Assembly (NCBI GenBank): GCA_963702235.1
Contig: CAVPBZ010000005.1
Coordinates: forward strand, 1-64,000
Length of the DNA: 64,000 nt
Direction of reading: 5' to 3'
Source of the DNA: PALSA-505 sp963702235
Lineage (GTDB): Bacteria; Actinomycetota; Actinomycetes; Streptosporangiales; Streptosporangiaceae
Of this stretch, positions 1 through 9,250 are shown piece by piece. A program made the translations under genes and the position numbers. The notes below the pieces were generated by a model that saw only the letters and a program-made list of their open reading frames with translations, searched no databases and was not told the origin of the DNA. Each line of letters starts with the position of its first letter. Position 1 is the stretch's first letter.

Positions 1-4
1 TGGG

Positions 5-78
5 TGGAGCTGAGGGGATTTGAACCCCTGACCCCCTCGATGCGAACGAGGTGCGCTACCGGACTGCGCCACAGCCCC
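5..78 (-). tRNA. tRNA-Ala (anticodon CGC)
   Basis: Read on the minus strand this is a full 74-nt cloverleaf. The 7-bp acceptor stem contains the G3:U70 wobble that marks alanine tRNAs, the D-loop has the usual GCGCAG...GGTAGCGC pattern, the T-arm carries GGTTCAAAT, and the 7-base anticodon loop TTCGCAT gives anticodon CGC for GCG codons. A CCA end is not encoded (CCCA follows the discriminator A). It lies downstream of sepX, as in many actinomycetes. Confidence 0.95.
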
Positions 79-157
79 AACGGACGCCAGTCAGCGTAGC
101 AAACACCGGCACCTACCCGCGCCGATCCGCCCGTGCGGCCGCAGGCAAACCGCCGCC

Positions 158-787
158 TCAGTCGCCCACGGCGCGCCGCTCGGCGTCCGCGTACTGGTCG
201 TACAGCTCGTCCCGCACCCGGTCGGAGATGTCGATGATCCGCGCCGTCCGCGGCTCCTCGCGCCGCTCAGCGGCCTCCCGCTCGGCCCGCTGCCGCTCCT
301 CCTCTTCTGCCCGGTCGGCAGCGGCGGCGGCCAGCAGCAGCGTCCGCTCGGCGTCCGCGCGCCTGGCTTCGCGCAGCAGCAGCAGGTACGCGCCGAGCAT
401 CAGGGCCGGCGGCGCCGCCACCCACCAGGCGGCCAGCCCGACGGCCACGATCCCCAGCGCCACCACGGCGAGCGCGACGAGCATCATCAGCATCCGGCGC
501 CGCGCGGCCAGGATCCGGGTCCGCGCCTCCGAATCCGCCGGCCGCGCGCCCGGCTCGTAGCCGGCGAACTCGTCCCGGCCGTCGTCCAGCTCGTCCGCGG
601 CGCCGCCCCGGCCAGCGTCATCGGCCATCTGAACTCCCGTTCCCCCGGCGTCAGCATCAGCGTCAGCAGGCAGCTCGCGCGACGACTTCGACTTTTTCGC
701 CTGCGACGTGTCCCGTTTGAGCCACCGGGGGATGAGGACGCACGCCCAGATGGCAATGATCGCGAGGTAGAGGATCGCGCTGCTCAC
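158..787 (-). CDS. sepX: Divisome membrane protein SepX/GlpR
   Basis: About 209 aa. The N-terminus begins with a membrane helix followed by the motif LIPRWLKRD, the signature start of actinobacterial SepX/GlpR proteins, which help stabilise Z-rings. Then come an acidic linker with a run of Asp/Ala/Gly, two further hydrophobic segments in mid-protein and a long Arg/Glu/Ala-rich cytoplasmic helix with a C-terminal RIIDISDRVRDELYDQYADAE motif region. I chose the GTG at 787 because it places the helix at the extreme N-terminus; the frame is open to 862 but that extra stretch looks non-homologous. Gene order with the acetyltransferase, molybdopterin genes and galU upstream supports the assignment. 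Confidence 0.85.
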   Translation of the reverse strand: MSSAILYLAIIAIWACVLIPRWLKRDTSQAKKSKSSRELPADADADAGGTGVQMADDAGRGGAADELDDGRDEFAGYEPGARPADSEARTRILAARRRMLMMLVALAVVALGIVAVGLAAWWVAAPPALMLGAYLLLLREARRADAERTLLLAAAAADRAEEEERQRAEREAAERREEPRTARIIDISDRVRDELYDQYADAERRAVGD

Positions 788-1051
788 CGGCCGTCCCCCT
801 GCCTGCGCCCACGGCGGACCGGTCCGCGGCACGCGCAGCTCAAGCTGCCGTGCCCGGCGCATACGGCAATCACGGACGGGCCCACGTCACGCACGGTAAA
901 GGTCTTGATCGCCGTTGACGAGCATTCGGCCCGGTGTGTCGTGAGATAGCCGGTCAGAAGCACTCTCGGGCATCACGCGGCTGCGCCGAGCGAGCCCCGA
1001 ACAGGCCATCGCGCCGCTGCGCCGGGCGAGCCCGGCGCCGGCCTCTGAAAA

Positions 1052-1696
1052 TCAGCTAGCCCCCGAACGGGCAGCGGCCAGCGCACTGCGCCAGCGCGGG
1101 AGTACCCCGCCCGGAACGTCTTCCACCGAAAGCGCGTAGCAGAGATGGTCCCGCCACGCCCCGTCGATGTGCAGGTGACGCCGCCGGACGCCCTCCTCGC
1201 GGAACCCGAGCTTTTCTACCACCCGGCGGCTGGCGTGGTTCTCCGGCCGGATGCTCGCCTCGACCCGGTGCAGCCCGACGGCGAAGAAGCAGTGGTCAAC
1301 CGCCATCGCCAGCGCGGTCGGGGTGACGCCGCGGCCGGCCCATTCCTCGCCGACCCAGTAGCCCACCTGGGCCGCGCGGGCCGAGCCCCAGACGATGCTG
1401 CCCACAGTCAGCTGGCCGGCGAACGCGCCGTTGTAGGTGATTACCCACGGCAACGCCTGCCCGTGCCGTGCCTCACGCCGCATGGCGCGGGCCATGGCGA
1501 TGTACGGGCCCAGCCCGGACCGGTACAGCGGCGTCTCAGGGTTGGTCGGCTCCCACGGCCGCAGCCAGGCCGCGTTCCGCACCCGCATGTCACGCCAGGC
1601 GGACGCGTCGCGGGCGCGGACCGGTCGCAAGCCGACTGAGGCGCCCACGAGGCCCGGCTCAATCAGCGTGGCCGGCCATCCACGCATTCGTGACAC
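1052..1696 (-). CDS. GNAT family N-acetyltransferase (RimJ-like)
   Basis: 214 aa. The protein fits the RimJ/RimL branch of GCN5-related N-acetyltransferases, which acetylate protein N-termini or small amines with acetyl-CoA. Visible landmarks are VGLRPVRARDASAW at the first strand, NAAWLRPWEP, the acceptor-side strand AQVGYWVGEEWAGRGVTP containing the pyrophosphate-binding loop, and the late motif NHASRRVVEKLGFREEGV typical of this branch. Start is GTG at 1696, with ATG at 1687 an alternative. It sits between mog and sepX, its usual actinobacterial position, about 80 bp after mog. The substrate cannot be told from sequence. Confidence 0.85.
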   Translation of the reverse strand: MSRMRGWPATLIEPGLVGASVGLRPVRARDASAWRDMRVRNAAWLRPWEPTNPETPLYRSGLGPYIAMARAMRREARHGQALPWVITYNGAFAGQLTVGSIVWGSARAAQVGYWVGEEWAGRGVTPTALAMAVDHCFFAVGLHRVEASIRPENHASRRVVEKLGFREEGVRRRHLHIDGAWRDHLCYALSVEDVPGGVLPRWRSALAAARSGAS

Positions 1697-1776
1697 GGTT
1701 CAATCTTCCCCCCGGCCAGGCGTCCAGCGCCACGCACTCACTCCACCATTCTGCGCCGGATCCTGGTCCGCGGCCA

Positions 1777-2271
1777 TCAGGGCGCCTTGCGGGCGGCGTG
1801 ATCGCCGCCGTGTGCCTGGTCCACGGCATGCCCGAGCACGGACTGCAGCACTGTCATCCCGTCCCTGACCCCGCCGGTGGAACCGGGCAGGTTGACGATG
1901 AGCGTCCGCCCGGCCAGCCCGGCGATGCCGCGGGACAAGATGGCCGACGGTACCCCGGCGGCCGCACCCGCGGCGCGTATCGCCTCCGCGATCCCTGGCA
2001 CCTCCCGGTCGATCACCTGCCGGGTCACCTCCGGCGTCAGGTCGCCCGGGGTGAGCCCGGTCCCGCCCGTGGTCACCACGACGTCATAGCCGGCCGCGAT
2101 CGCCTCCAGCAACGCCGTCTCCACCGGCTCGCCGTCCGGCACGACGACCGGCCCGTCCACCGGGTTGCATCCGGCCGAACGCAGCAGCTCGACCAGTACC
2201 GGCCCGGACCGGTCCTCGTACACCCCGGCCGCGGCGCGGTTCGACGCGGTGATGGCCAGCGCCCTGATCAC
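1777..2271 (-). CDS. mog: Molybdopterin adenylyltransferase (MogA/MoaB family)
   Basis: 164 aa, normal for the family. It adenylylates molybdopterin before molybdate insertion by MoeA. Motifs: VVTTGGTGLTPGD (the conserved substrate loop), then ILSRGIAGLAGRTLIVNLPGSTGGVRD near the C-terminus. The start was set at GTG 2271 because it overlaps the moaC stop codon as GTGA, matching the coupling seen at the other junctions of this operon; a GTG four codons upstream (2283) is also possible. The frame is open much further upstream but that part overlaps moaC and is not protein-like. Confidence 0.9.
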   Translation of the reverse strand: MIRALAITASNRAAAGVYEDRSGPVLVELLRSAGCNPVDGPVVVPDGEPVETALLEAIAAGYDVVVTTGGTGLTPGDLTPEVTRQVIDREVPGIAEAIRAAGAAAGVPSAILSRGIAGLAGRTLIVNLPGSTGGVRDGMTVLQSVLGHAVDQAHGGDHAARKAP

Positions 2272-2819
2272 GGTCTGCTCCACCGCCCGCTCTTGCCGCC
2301 GGCCTTCTCCTCCACCCGCACGTCGCTGATCACCGCGGCCGGATCCACCGCCTTGACCATGTCGATCAGCGCGAGCGCCGCGACGGTCACGGCCGTCAGC
2401 GCCTCCATCTCGACCCCGGTCCGGTCCGCCGTGCGCACGGTCGCGGACAGCAGCACGCCCTCGTCGGCAACGGCCAGCTCCACCTGCACCGAATGCAGCC
2501 CGATCGGGTGACACAGCGGGATCAGCTCCGGCGTGCGCTTGGCCCCCATGATGCCGGCGATCCGGGCGACCGCGAGCGCGTCACCCTTCGGCACCTCGCC
2601 GGCCCGCAGCGCCGCGACAGCGCCGGCGGACAGCAGCACCCGGCCGGACGCCCGCGCCGACCGCGCGGTCACGTCCTTCCCCGAGACGTCCACCATCCGC
2701 GCCTGCCCGGCCGCGTCCAGGTGGGTGAGGGGACCGCCCCGTGCCGCCTGGCTCGCTACGCGCGCGTCACCCCGTGCCTTCTGGTTCGCTTCTCCGCTCG
2801 CTACGCGCGCGTCGCTCAC
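2268..2819 (-). CDS. moaC: Cyclic pyranopterin monophosphate synthase MoaC
   Basis: 183 aa. MoaC converts the MoaA product into cyclic pyranopterin monophosphate, the first intermediate of molybdenum cofactor synthesis. The core begins at THLDAAGQARMVDVS and includes KGDALAVARIAGIMGAKRT, PLCHPI and the catalytic region EMEALTAVTVAALALIDMVKAVD. The start GTG at 2819 overlaps the moeA stop (GTGA). Odd feature: the first ~30 residues precede the normal MoaC start and contain the hexapeptide DARVAS twice, separated by a basic stretch; no other start codon lies between this extension and the core, so it appears to be translated. Confidence 0.93.
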   Translation of the reverse strand: MSDARVASGEANQKARGDARVASQAARGGPLTHLDAAGQARMVDVSGKDVTARSARASGRVLLSAGAVAALRAGEVPKGDALAVARIAGIMGAKRTPELIPLCHPIGLHSVQVELAVADEGVLLSATVRTADRTGVEMEALTAVTVAALALIDMVKAVDPAAVISDVRVEEKAGGKSGRWSRP

Positions 2820-4089
2820 GGCAGGCTCATCACGTCAACCTCGTCGCCCTCGGCCATCTTGATGACCCACTCCGGCACGACGATCAGTGAGTTGGCCCGG
2901 CCGAGCGTGGCGAGCTGGTGGGACCCCTGGTTGCCGAGCGGGGTCACCGTCCGGTCCGTCTGGTTGAGCAGGCCGCGCAGGTACGCCCGGCGGCCTGGCG
3001 GCGCCTTGAGCGGCCCGGCCAGCACCGCCCGGGTCACCGGCAGCCGCAGCTCACGGGTCATCAGCAGCGCGTCCAGCGCGGCCCGGACGAATACCTGGAA
3101 CGAGACGTAGGCGCTGACCGGGTTGCCGGGCAGCGTGATGATCGGCGTCGCGTCCGGCCCGACCACGCCGAACCCCTGCGGCATCCCGGGCTGGATCGCG
3201 ACCTTGCGGAACGTGACCGTGCCGAGCCGCCTGAGCACGTCCTTGACCACGTCGTTCGCGCCGCCCATGCTCACCCCGCCGCTGGTCAGCACCAGGTCAG
3301 CGCGCAGGAACTGGTCCTCGATCGCGTCCAGCAGCTGGTGCGGGTCGTCCGGGACAGTGGTGGACCGGTAGGCCAGGCAGCCGGCCTGCCGCGCCGCGGC
3401 GGCCAGCATGAAGCTGTTGGACTCCCAGATTTTCCCCGGCGTCAGCGGCGTGCCCGGCTCGCCCAGCTCGTTCCCGGTCGAGATCACCGCGACCCGCGGC
3501 CGCGGGCGCACCAGCGCCGTTCCGCCGCCGGCGGCCGCGACCAGGCCGATCTGCGCCGGGCCGAGCACGGTTCCCGCGGTCAGGAGCACGTCGCCCGCGC
3601 GCGCGTCGTCACCGGTGCGGCGGACCGCGTTGCCGGCCCCGGCGGGCTGCCGGATCGCCACCTTCGTGTCGCCGTCGTCGGTCCACTCCACCGGCACGAC
3701 GGCATCAGCGCCCGCGGGCAGCTGTGCACCCGTCATGATCCGAACGCACATGCCCGGGGCTATCGCGTAAGCGCCGGTATCGCCGGCCGCGATCTCGCCG
3801 GTGACTGGCAGGACGACAGGGGAGCGGTCGGTGGCGGCGGCGACGTCGCTTGCCCGGACCGCGTAGCCGTCCATCGCCGAGTTGTCGAACGAGGGCAGCG
3901 GGTGGCCGGCCCTGAGGTCGGCCGCGAGCACGCAGCCCTCCGCCTCGGTGAGGGTGAGCTCGATCGGCGCCAGCGGGCGGATCATCGCGACCAGTTCGGC
4001 TAGGTGGTCGTCCACCGACACCAGGCCGCTGCTGTCGTGCCCGCCGTGCTCGTGCCCGCCGTGCTCGTGCTCGTGCTGCTGCTCTGTTG

Positions 4090-4093
<4 letters not shown>
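2816..4093 (-). CDS. moeA: Molybdopterin molybdenumtransferase MoeA
   Basis: 425 aa. MoeA inserts molybdate into adenylylated molybdopterin. Family motifs seen are SFDNSAMDGYAV near residue 70, the MPT-binding segment VLTSGGVSMGGANDVV near 270 and LPGNPVSAYVSFQVF near 325. The N-terminus has a histidine-rich stretch (HEHEHGGHEHGGH, residues 7-19) that could bind divalent metals and is not part of the core fold. GTG start overlaps the galU stop by four bases, and the stop overlaps the moaC start by four bases, so galU-moeA-moaC-mog are probably translationally coupled. Mo cofactor would also be needed by the CO dehydrogenase encoded near 31 kb. Confidence 0.95.
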
Positions 4094-4995
<902 letters not shown>

Positions 4996-5158
4996 GAACG
5001 CAACCCTAGCCGCAGCGACACCGCGGCATGTCCACGGCGGCGTAGGCTTCTTGCTGCCGTGACTGTGACAGTCCTGGCAAGGAGGCATCATCGGGGATCT
5101 GCGGGACGCGGAGGCCGCGCTGCGCGACGCCAAGGCAGCACTCCGGCGCCACATCCGG

Positions 5159-5698
5159 GTGGCGCGGGCCGGGCTGACCGACGAACAGCAGGCCGAAGCG
5201 GGCAGGCTGCTGCGCGATGCCATCCTCGCCCTGCCCGAGGCGCAGATGGCCGGCACGGTCGCCGCCTATTACTCCATCGATACCGAGCCCTCCACCCGCG
5301 GCCTGGTCTATGCGCTGTGGAAACGCGGGACCTACGTGCTGCTTCCGCTGGCGCGTTCGGACGGCGAACTTGACTGGGGATCCTACGAGGGACCCGACTC
5401 GATGACCCTGGCCAGCAACGGCCTGCTGGAGCCCGCGGAGGCGCAGGTCCGGCATTCGATCGCGAGCGCGGATCTGGTCATCGTGCCTGCGCTCGCCGCC
5501 GACCGCCGCGGGAATAGGCTCGGCCGCGGCCGTGGTTATTACGACCGCGCGCTCACCCGCGTCGGGCCGCTGATCCCCACGATCGTGCTGCTCTACGACG
5601 GCGAGCTGTTCGACGTCGTCCCGTCCGGGCGGCTCGATCACCCGGTACGGATGGCTGCCCAGCCGACCGCCGGACTGACCAGGCTGACCCCGCCCTAG
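5159..5698 (+). CDS. 5-formyltetrahydrofolate cyclo-ligase (5' end uncertain)
   Basis: At least 179 aa. The enzyme converts 5-formyl-THF to 5,10-methenyl-THF using ATP. The family signature is present: ADLVIVPALAADRRGNRLGRGRGYYDRAL. The first standard start is GTG 5159, but this removes the conserved N-terminal helix: upstream in the same frame (from 5069, after a stop) the codons read DLRDAEAALRDAKAALRRHIRVAR, exactly the Lys/Arg pattern that opens this family. An AAGGAGG ribosome site lies at 5079-5085, yet the codons after it are ATC ATC GGG GAT CTG, with no ATG, GTG or TTG. Either a non-standard start (CTG 5099 or ATC 5090) is used or there is a base error. Confidence 0.88.
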   Translation: MARAGLTDEQQAEAGRLLRDAILALPEAQMAGTVAAYYSIDTEPSTRGLVYALWKRGTYVLLPLARSDGELDWGSYEGPDSMTLASNGLLEPAEAQVRHSIASADLVIVPALAADRRGNRLGRGRGYYDRALTRVGPLIPTIVLLYDGELFDVVPSGRLDHPVRMAAQPTAGLTRLTPP

Positions 5699-5758
5699 GC
5701 TAGGATTTAGCAGTCGAACGGCGCGAGTGCTAGCGCGCGAAGGCCAGAAGGAGGCCCC

Positions 5759-6109
5759 GTGCCTACGTATCAGTACGCGTGCACCACCTGCGGGGAGCAG
5801 GTCGAAGCGGTGCAGCGGTTCACCGACGAACCGCTGACCGTGTGCACGGCCTGCGGCGGCAGCCTGCGCAAGGTGTACTCGCCGGTCGGTATCGTGTTCA
5901 AGGGGTCCGGCTTCTACCGGACCGACAGCCGCAAGGTCCCCGTCGCGAGCGAGGACGGCGGCCCCAAGGCGGCCAAGCCGAACGGCTCGGGCGACGGGAA
6001 GAAGGACTCCCCGGCAGCTTCCGGCTCGTCGGAGAGCACGTCGGACGGCAAGAAGAAGTCCGGTGACGCGAAGGCATCCCAGCCCGCCAGCTCCAGCTCC
6101 GGCTCCTGA
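5759..6109 (+). CDS. FmdB-family zinc ribbon protein
   Basis: 116 aa. The first ~45 residues form the FmdB regulatory-protein zinc ribbon: MPTYQYACTTCG, then CTACGGSLRKVYSPVGIVFKGSGFY, with two CxxC pairs to hold one Zn. The rest is a low-complexity Ser/Lys/Gly/Asp tail. Function of the family is not well defined. GTG start at 5759 follows a good AGAAGGAGG ribosome site. The stop is five bases before the MTA phosphorylase start, so the two are probably cotranscribed. Confidence 0.88.
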   Translation: MPTYQYACTTCGEQVEAVQRFTDEPLTVCTACGGSLRKVYSPVGIVFKGSGFYRTDSRKVPVASEDGGPKAAKPNGSGDGKKDSPAASGSSESTSDGKKKSGDAKASQPASSSSGS

Positions 6110-6114
6110 GGGCA

Positions 6115-6934
6115 ATGGCTGACGGCCCGGACGCAGGCCTGGTCGGCGTCATCGGGGGATTCCGGCTTCTACGAGTTCTTCTCCTCGGCCGAGGAGATCA
6201 CCGTGCCGACCCCGTTCGGCCCGCCGAGCGACCCGGTCATGATCGGCGAGGTAGCCGGCCGCCGGGTGGCGTTCCTGCCCCGGCACGGACGTGACCACCG
6301 CTTCCCGCCGCACCGCATCCCGTACCGGGCGAACATGTGGGCGCTGCGCTCGCTGGGCGTCCGGCAGGTGCTCGCGCCGAGCGCGGTCGGCTCGCTGACC
6401 CCCTCCTACGGCCCCGGCACCCTGGTCATCCCGGACCAGCTAGTGGACCGCACCACCAGCCGGGAGCAGACGTTCTATGACGCCGGCGGCGCCGTGCACG
6501 TGCCGTTCGCCGACCCCTACTGCCCGGTCGGCCGGGCGCATGCGGCGGCGACCGCGCGCGCGTCCGGCTGGGTGCCCGCGTCATCCGGCACCCTCGTCGT
6601 CATCGAGGGCCCGCGGTTCTCCACCCGCGCCGAGTCGCAGTGGTACGCCGCGCAGGGCTGGACGCTGGTCGGGATGACCGCCCTGCCCGAGGCGGTGCTG
6701 GCCCGCGAGCTGGCCCTCTGCTACACCACGCTCGCGCTGGTCACCGACACCGACGCCGGCGCCGCGGAGGGCGACGGCGTCACCCACGCCGAGGTGCTCG
6801 AGGTGTTCGCGCAGAATGTCCCCCGGCTGCGGCAGCTCGTCGAGAAGATCATCGAGGACCTGCCGGCCGGGCGCGACTGCCCGTGCCCGGACGCCCTGGA
6901 CGGGATCAAACTGCCGTTCGAGTTGCCCGGCTAG
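6115..6934 (+). pseudogene. mtnP: S-methyl-5'-thioadenosine phosphorylase, frameshifted near the N-terminus
   Basis: The family cleaves methylthioadenosine with phosphate in methionine salvage. ATG 6115 starts MADGPDAGLVGVIGG, then an extra base (T at 6160/6161) breaks the frame. One base later the expected phosphate loop and strand resume (SGFYEFFSSAEEITVPTPFGPPSD), and the rest is intact: LPRHGRDHRFPPHRIPYRANMWAL, VVIEGPRFSTRAES, VGMTALPEAVLARELALCY, TDTDA. A GTG at 6203 would give 243 aa but lacks the GGSGFY phosphate-binding loop and is unlikely to be active. Indel sequencing error is my first explanation, true inactivation the second. Reading frames before and after differ by +1. Confidence 0.85.
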
Positions 6935-6945
6935 CGCGCTAGCCG
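6928..6945. terminator. Short perfect palindrome over the stop codon, possible terminator
   Basis: An 18-bp perfect inverted repeat with arms CGGCTAGCG/CGCTAGCCG spans the TAG stop of the MTA phosphorylase. No T-run follows, so termination is only a possibility. Confidence 0.4.
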
Positions 6946-7044
6946 TTATGGAACCGCGCCCTTTACCTCTCTTGTAACACTGGTTGGGGAACCGTATAAC
7001 GGAAACGTCGGTGGGCTGGTTGCCTCGTGAGGAGGTCGGTTGTC

Positions 7045-8835
7045 ATGCGACGTGTGCTTGCTGTCAGCCTTTCCGCGGTCGTGGTAGCGGGGGCATTAAC
7101 AGGTGCCCTTGCCGCGGGCCACGGTGTCTCATCGGCTGGCACCGCGGTACAGTCCAAGCTTCCTTCGAACGCGACGACGAAGATCGCCGGGTTGCAGCAC
7201 TTCTGCGGCAGCAACGGGTTCATCTGCACCGAGCCGGCGACCACCTGGGACGAGCTCGCCGGCTACAAGAAGGCCGTGCAGGCCGGCGCGCGGGTCCTGC
7301 CCTATATCGGTCACGACGAGCCGGCGACGCTGTTCTACTCCGACCACCCGGGCGCGGGTAACGACGTCACCTGGCAGATGGTGCTGCCCAAGGATCCGCC
7401 CACCCGGCCCCGGCAGGACGGCAGCGGCGGGACGTTCGGCTTCCAGCTGCACCCGGCGTTCTGGTTCGGCATGGTGATGTGCGATCCCAACGGCTCGCCC
7501 AACGTGGGCGGGATACCCGGCCATCCGGCCGTGCCGTGCACCCCGGACAGCAACAAGAACATCTTCGCGAGCCAGAACCGCAACAACTCGCACTACTTCG
7601 GGCTCGGCCCGGGCCAGGCCTATGAGGAAATGCAGTTCTACCCGCCGGGCTGGGTGCCGCAGCCGATGGGAGTCGGGTGCAGCGCGACGCAATGGTGCGC
7701 GGCGCTGAACATCGACACGTTCCAGAACAACTCGAACACCGGCGCGTTGAACAACACCGCGTGCCTCAACAGTGCCGGCCCGGAGCCGGTGAACTTCGCG
7801 TTCATCACCAAGAACGGCGTGTCAACGGCGCCAGGGAGCCCGCTGCACCCCGAGCACTTCATCCCGGTCCTCAGCAAGGACCTCCTGATGAATGCGGGGG
7901 ACAACATCACGACGCACCTGTTCGACACGCCGAACGGCCTGCGGGTGACGATCACCGACCACACCACGAACACCTCCGGGTCGATGACCGCCAGCGCGTC
8001 CAACGGGTTCGCCACCGTGAACTGGGCTCCGAAGGCCAAGACGTGCACGGCGACGCCGTGGAACTTCCACGCGGAGTACAGCACCTCGTCGCCGCTGACC
8101 CGCAACGTGAGCGCGGCGCACACCTACAACATCGCGTTCTCCGACGAGATCGGGCACTTCGAGTACTGCGGCAAGGTGGGTACCGACCCGCTCAGCACCT
8201 GCCTCCAGCCGCTCGGCTCCGACACCAACAACGGTGACACGGCCGGGCTGGATCCGCTGGGCGACGACAACCTGTGCCTGCCCGCGTCGGCGTCACTCGC
8301 CGTAAAGATCGCTGGGTGCCTCGGCGACATCGACGGCGACTTCGACGGCGTGCCGTACGGCTTCAACTGGCCGGGCTCGATCAGCAACCCGGTGGCGGAT
8401 GCACTGCTGCACCCGACGTCCCAGCTGTTCTCCAGTCCGACCACCGGAGGCGACAACTTCTCGTCGATGGCGTTCGAGGGGGACCAGTCGCGGAACGAGT
8501 CGAGTGACACGGCGTTCCGGGTGAACACCCCGTGCCAGCGGCACGTCCAGAACCCGGCCGACCCGCATCCGGGGGTGGGCTGCGTGAACCCGCCGCCCAA
8601 CTCCAACTTCTATCCCTTCTACACCACCCGCAACACGCCAAGCGGCTGCATGTGGCAGGAAGGCGGTCCGTACATCCCGGGTACCACCAACACGTTCGGT
8701 GGCAGCGCGAAAGCCGAGTTCGGCCCGCTGCGTGCGATCCACTACCCGACGGCGCCGTACGGCCTGGTCACCATCCGGCTGAACGATTTCCGGAGCGCGA
8801 CCATGGCCAATCCCTGTCCCGCGGGCAACGGCTGA
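7045..8835 (+). CDS. Large secreted protein of unknown function
   Basis: About 596 aa. ATG 7045 has a GAGGAGG site nine to ten bases upstream and gives a clean signal peptide (MRRVLAVSLSAVVVAGALTG...LAAGHG). The mature part is rich in Asn, Gly, Pro, Thr and aromatic residues with many cysteines spread through it, typical of exported actinobacterial proteins with disulfides. Segments such as LHPAFWFGMVMCDPNG, HYFGLGPGQAYEEMQFYPPGW and GDIDGDFDGVPYGFNWPG (Asp/Gly-rich, possibly Ca-binding) stand out. I do not recognise a named family or catalytic motif. It is monocistronic between MTA phosphorylase and a strong hairpin. Confidence 0.8.
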   Translation: MRRVLAVSLSAVVVAGALTGALAAGHGVSSAGTAVQSKLPSNATTKIAGLQHFCGSNGFICTEPATTWDELAGYKKAVQAGARVLPYIGHDEPATLFYSDHPGAGNDVTWQMVLPKDPPTRPRQDGSGGTFGFQLHPAFWFGMVMCDPNGSPNVGGIPGHPAVPCTPDSNKNIFASQNRNNSHYFGLGPGQAYEEMQFYPPGWVPQPMGVGCSATQWCAALNIDTFQNNSNTGALNNTACLNSAGPEPVNFAFITKNGVSTAPGSPLHPEHFIPVLSKDLLMNAGDNITTHLFDTPNGLRVTITDHTTNTSGSMTASASNGFATVNWAPKAKTCTATPWNFHAEYSTSSPLTRNVSAAHTYNIAFSDEIGHFEYCGKVGTDPLSTCLQPLGSDTNNGDTAGLDPLGDDNLCLPASASLAVKIAGCLGDIDGDFDGVPYGFNWPGSISNPVADALLHPTSQLFSSPTTGGDNFSSMAFEGDQSRNESSDTAFRVNTPCQRHVQNPADPHPGVGCVNPPPNSNFYPFYTTRNTPSGCMWQEGGPYIPGTTNTFGGSAKAEFGPLRAIHYPTAPYGLVTIRLNDFRSATMANPCPAGNG

Positions 8836-8857
8836 CTTAGGCCGTCGCCGGCCGGGC

Positions 8858-8900
8858 CCGGCGGCGCCAGATAAGAGAATCATTAATCTGGCGTCGCCGG
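8858..8900 (+). terminator. Hairpin terminator after the secreted protein
   Basis: A 15-bp stem (8858-8872 with 8886-8900, one G:U pair) encloses a 13-base AT-rich loop 22 bases after the stop codon. GC-rich flanks extend the pairing further. No T-tract is present, as is common in high-GC actinomycetes. Confidence 0.65.
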
Positions 8901-8961
8901 CCCGGCCGCCGGGAATTACAGTGGCATCCAGACAGCAGTGTCGGCTGGAGGGTGCCCGGAC

Positions 8962-9219
8962 ATGAGTCGTGAGCCTGAAGAGGCCCTTGAGGTGCTGCGC
9001 GGGGTGTGGAGCGCACAGGGCCAGAGCAGCGCTGACCTCGTCGATAACGGCAATACCAAAGCCTGCAAGCGGATGGCCGGTGTCGGCTTCGACGGCGTCG
9101 CCGGCGACGACGAGGACCTGCGCGCCGCGTGGCGGGACAAGCTGGAGCGCGAGGGTAAGCTGCGGCCCGACGGCGGGACCATCCGGGATCTTGTGCTCGG
9201 ATCCGCGGATCCCGCCTGA
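8962..9219 (+). CDS. Small conserved-looking protein, unknown function
   Basis: 85 aa, soluble, acidic and Lys/Arg rich, no membrane segment. It reads MSREPEEALEVLRGVWSAQG at the N-terminus and then has an Asp/Glu-rich middle. ATG 8962 is preceded by GGAGGGTGCCCGGAC. The gene ends 31 bp before the MoxR ATPase, so it may be the first gene of that operon. I do not recognise a family. Confidence 0.6.
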   Translation: MSREPEEALEVLRGVWSAQGQSSADLVDNGNTKACKRMAGVGFDGVAGDDEDLRAAWRDKLEREGKLRPDGGTIRDLVLGSADPA

Positions 9220-9250
9220 GGCGGGATGACGGCCGCGAGGAGAGCGCTGG

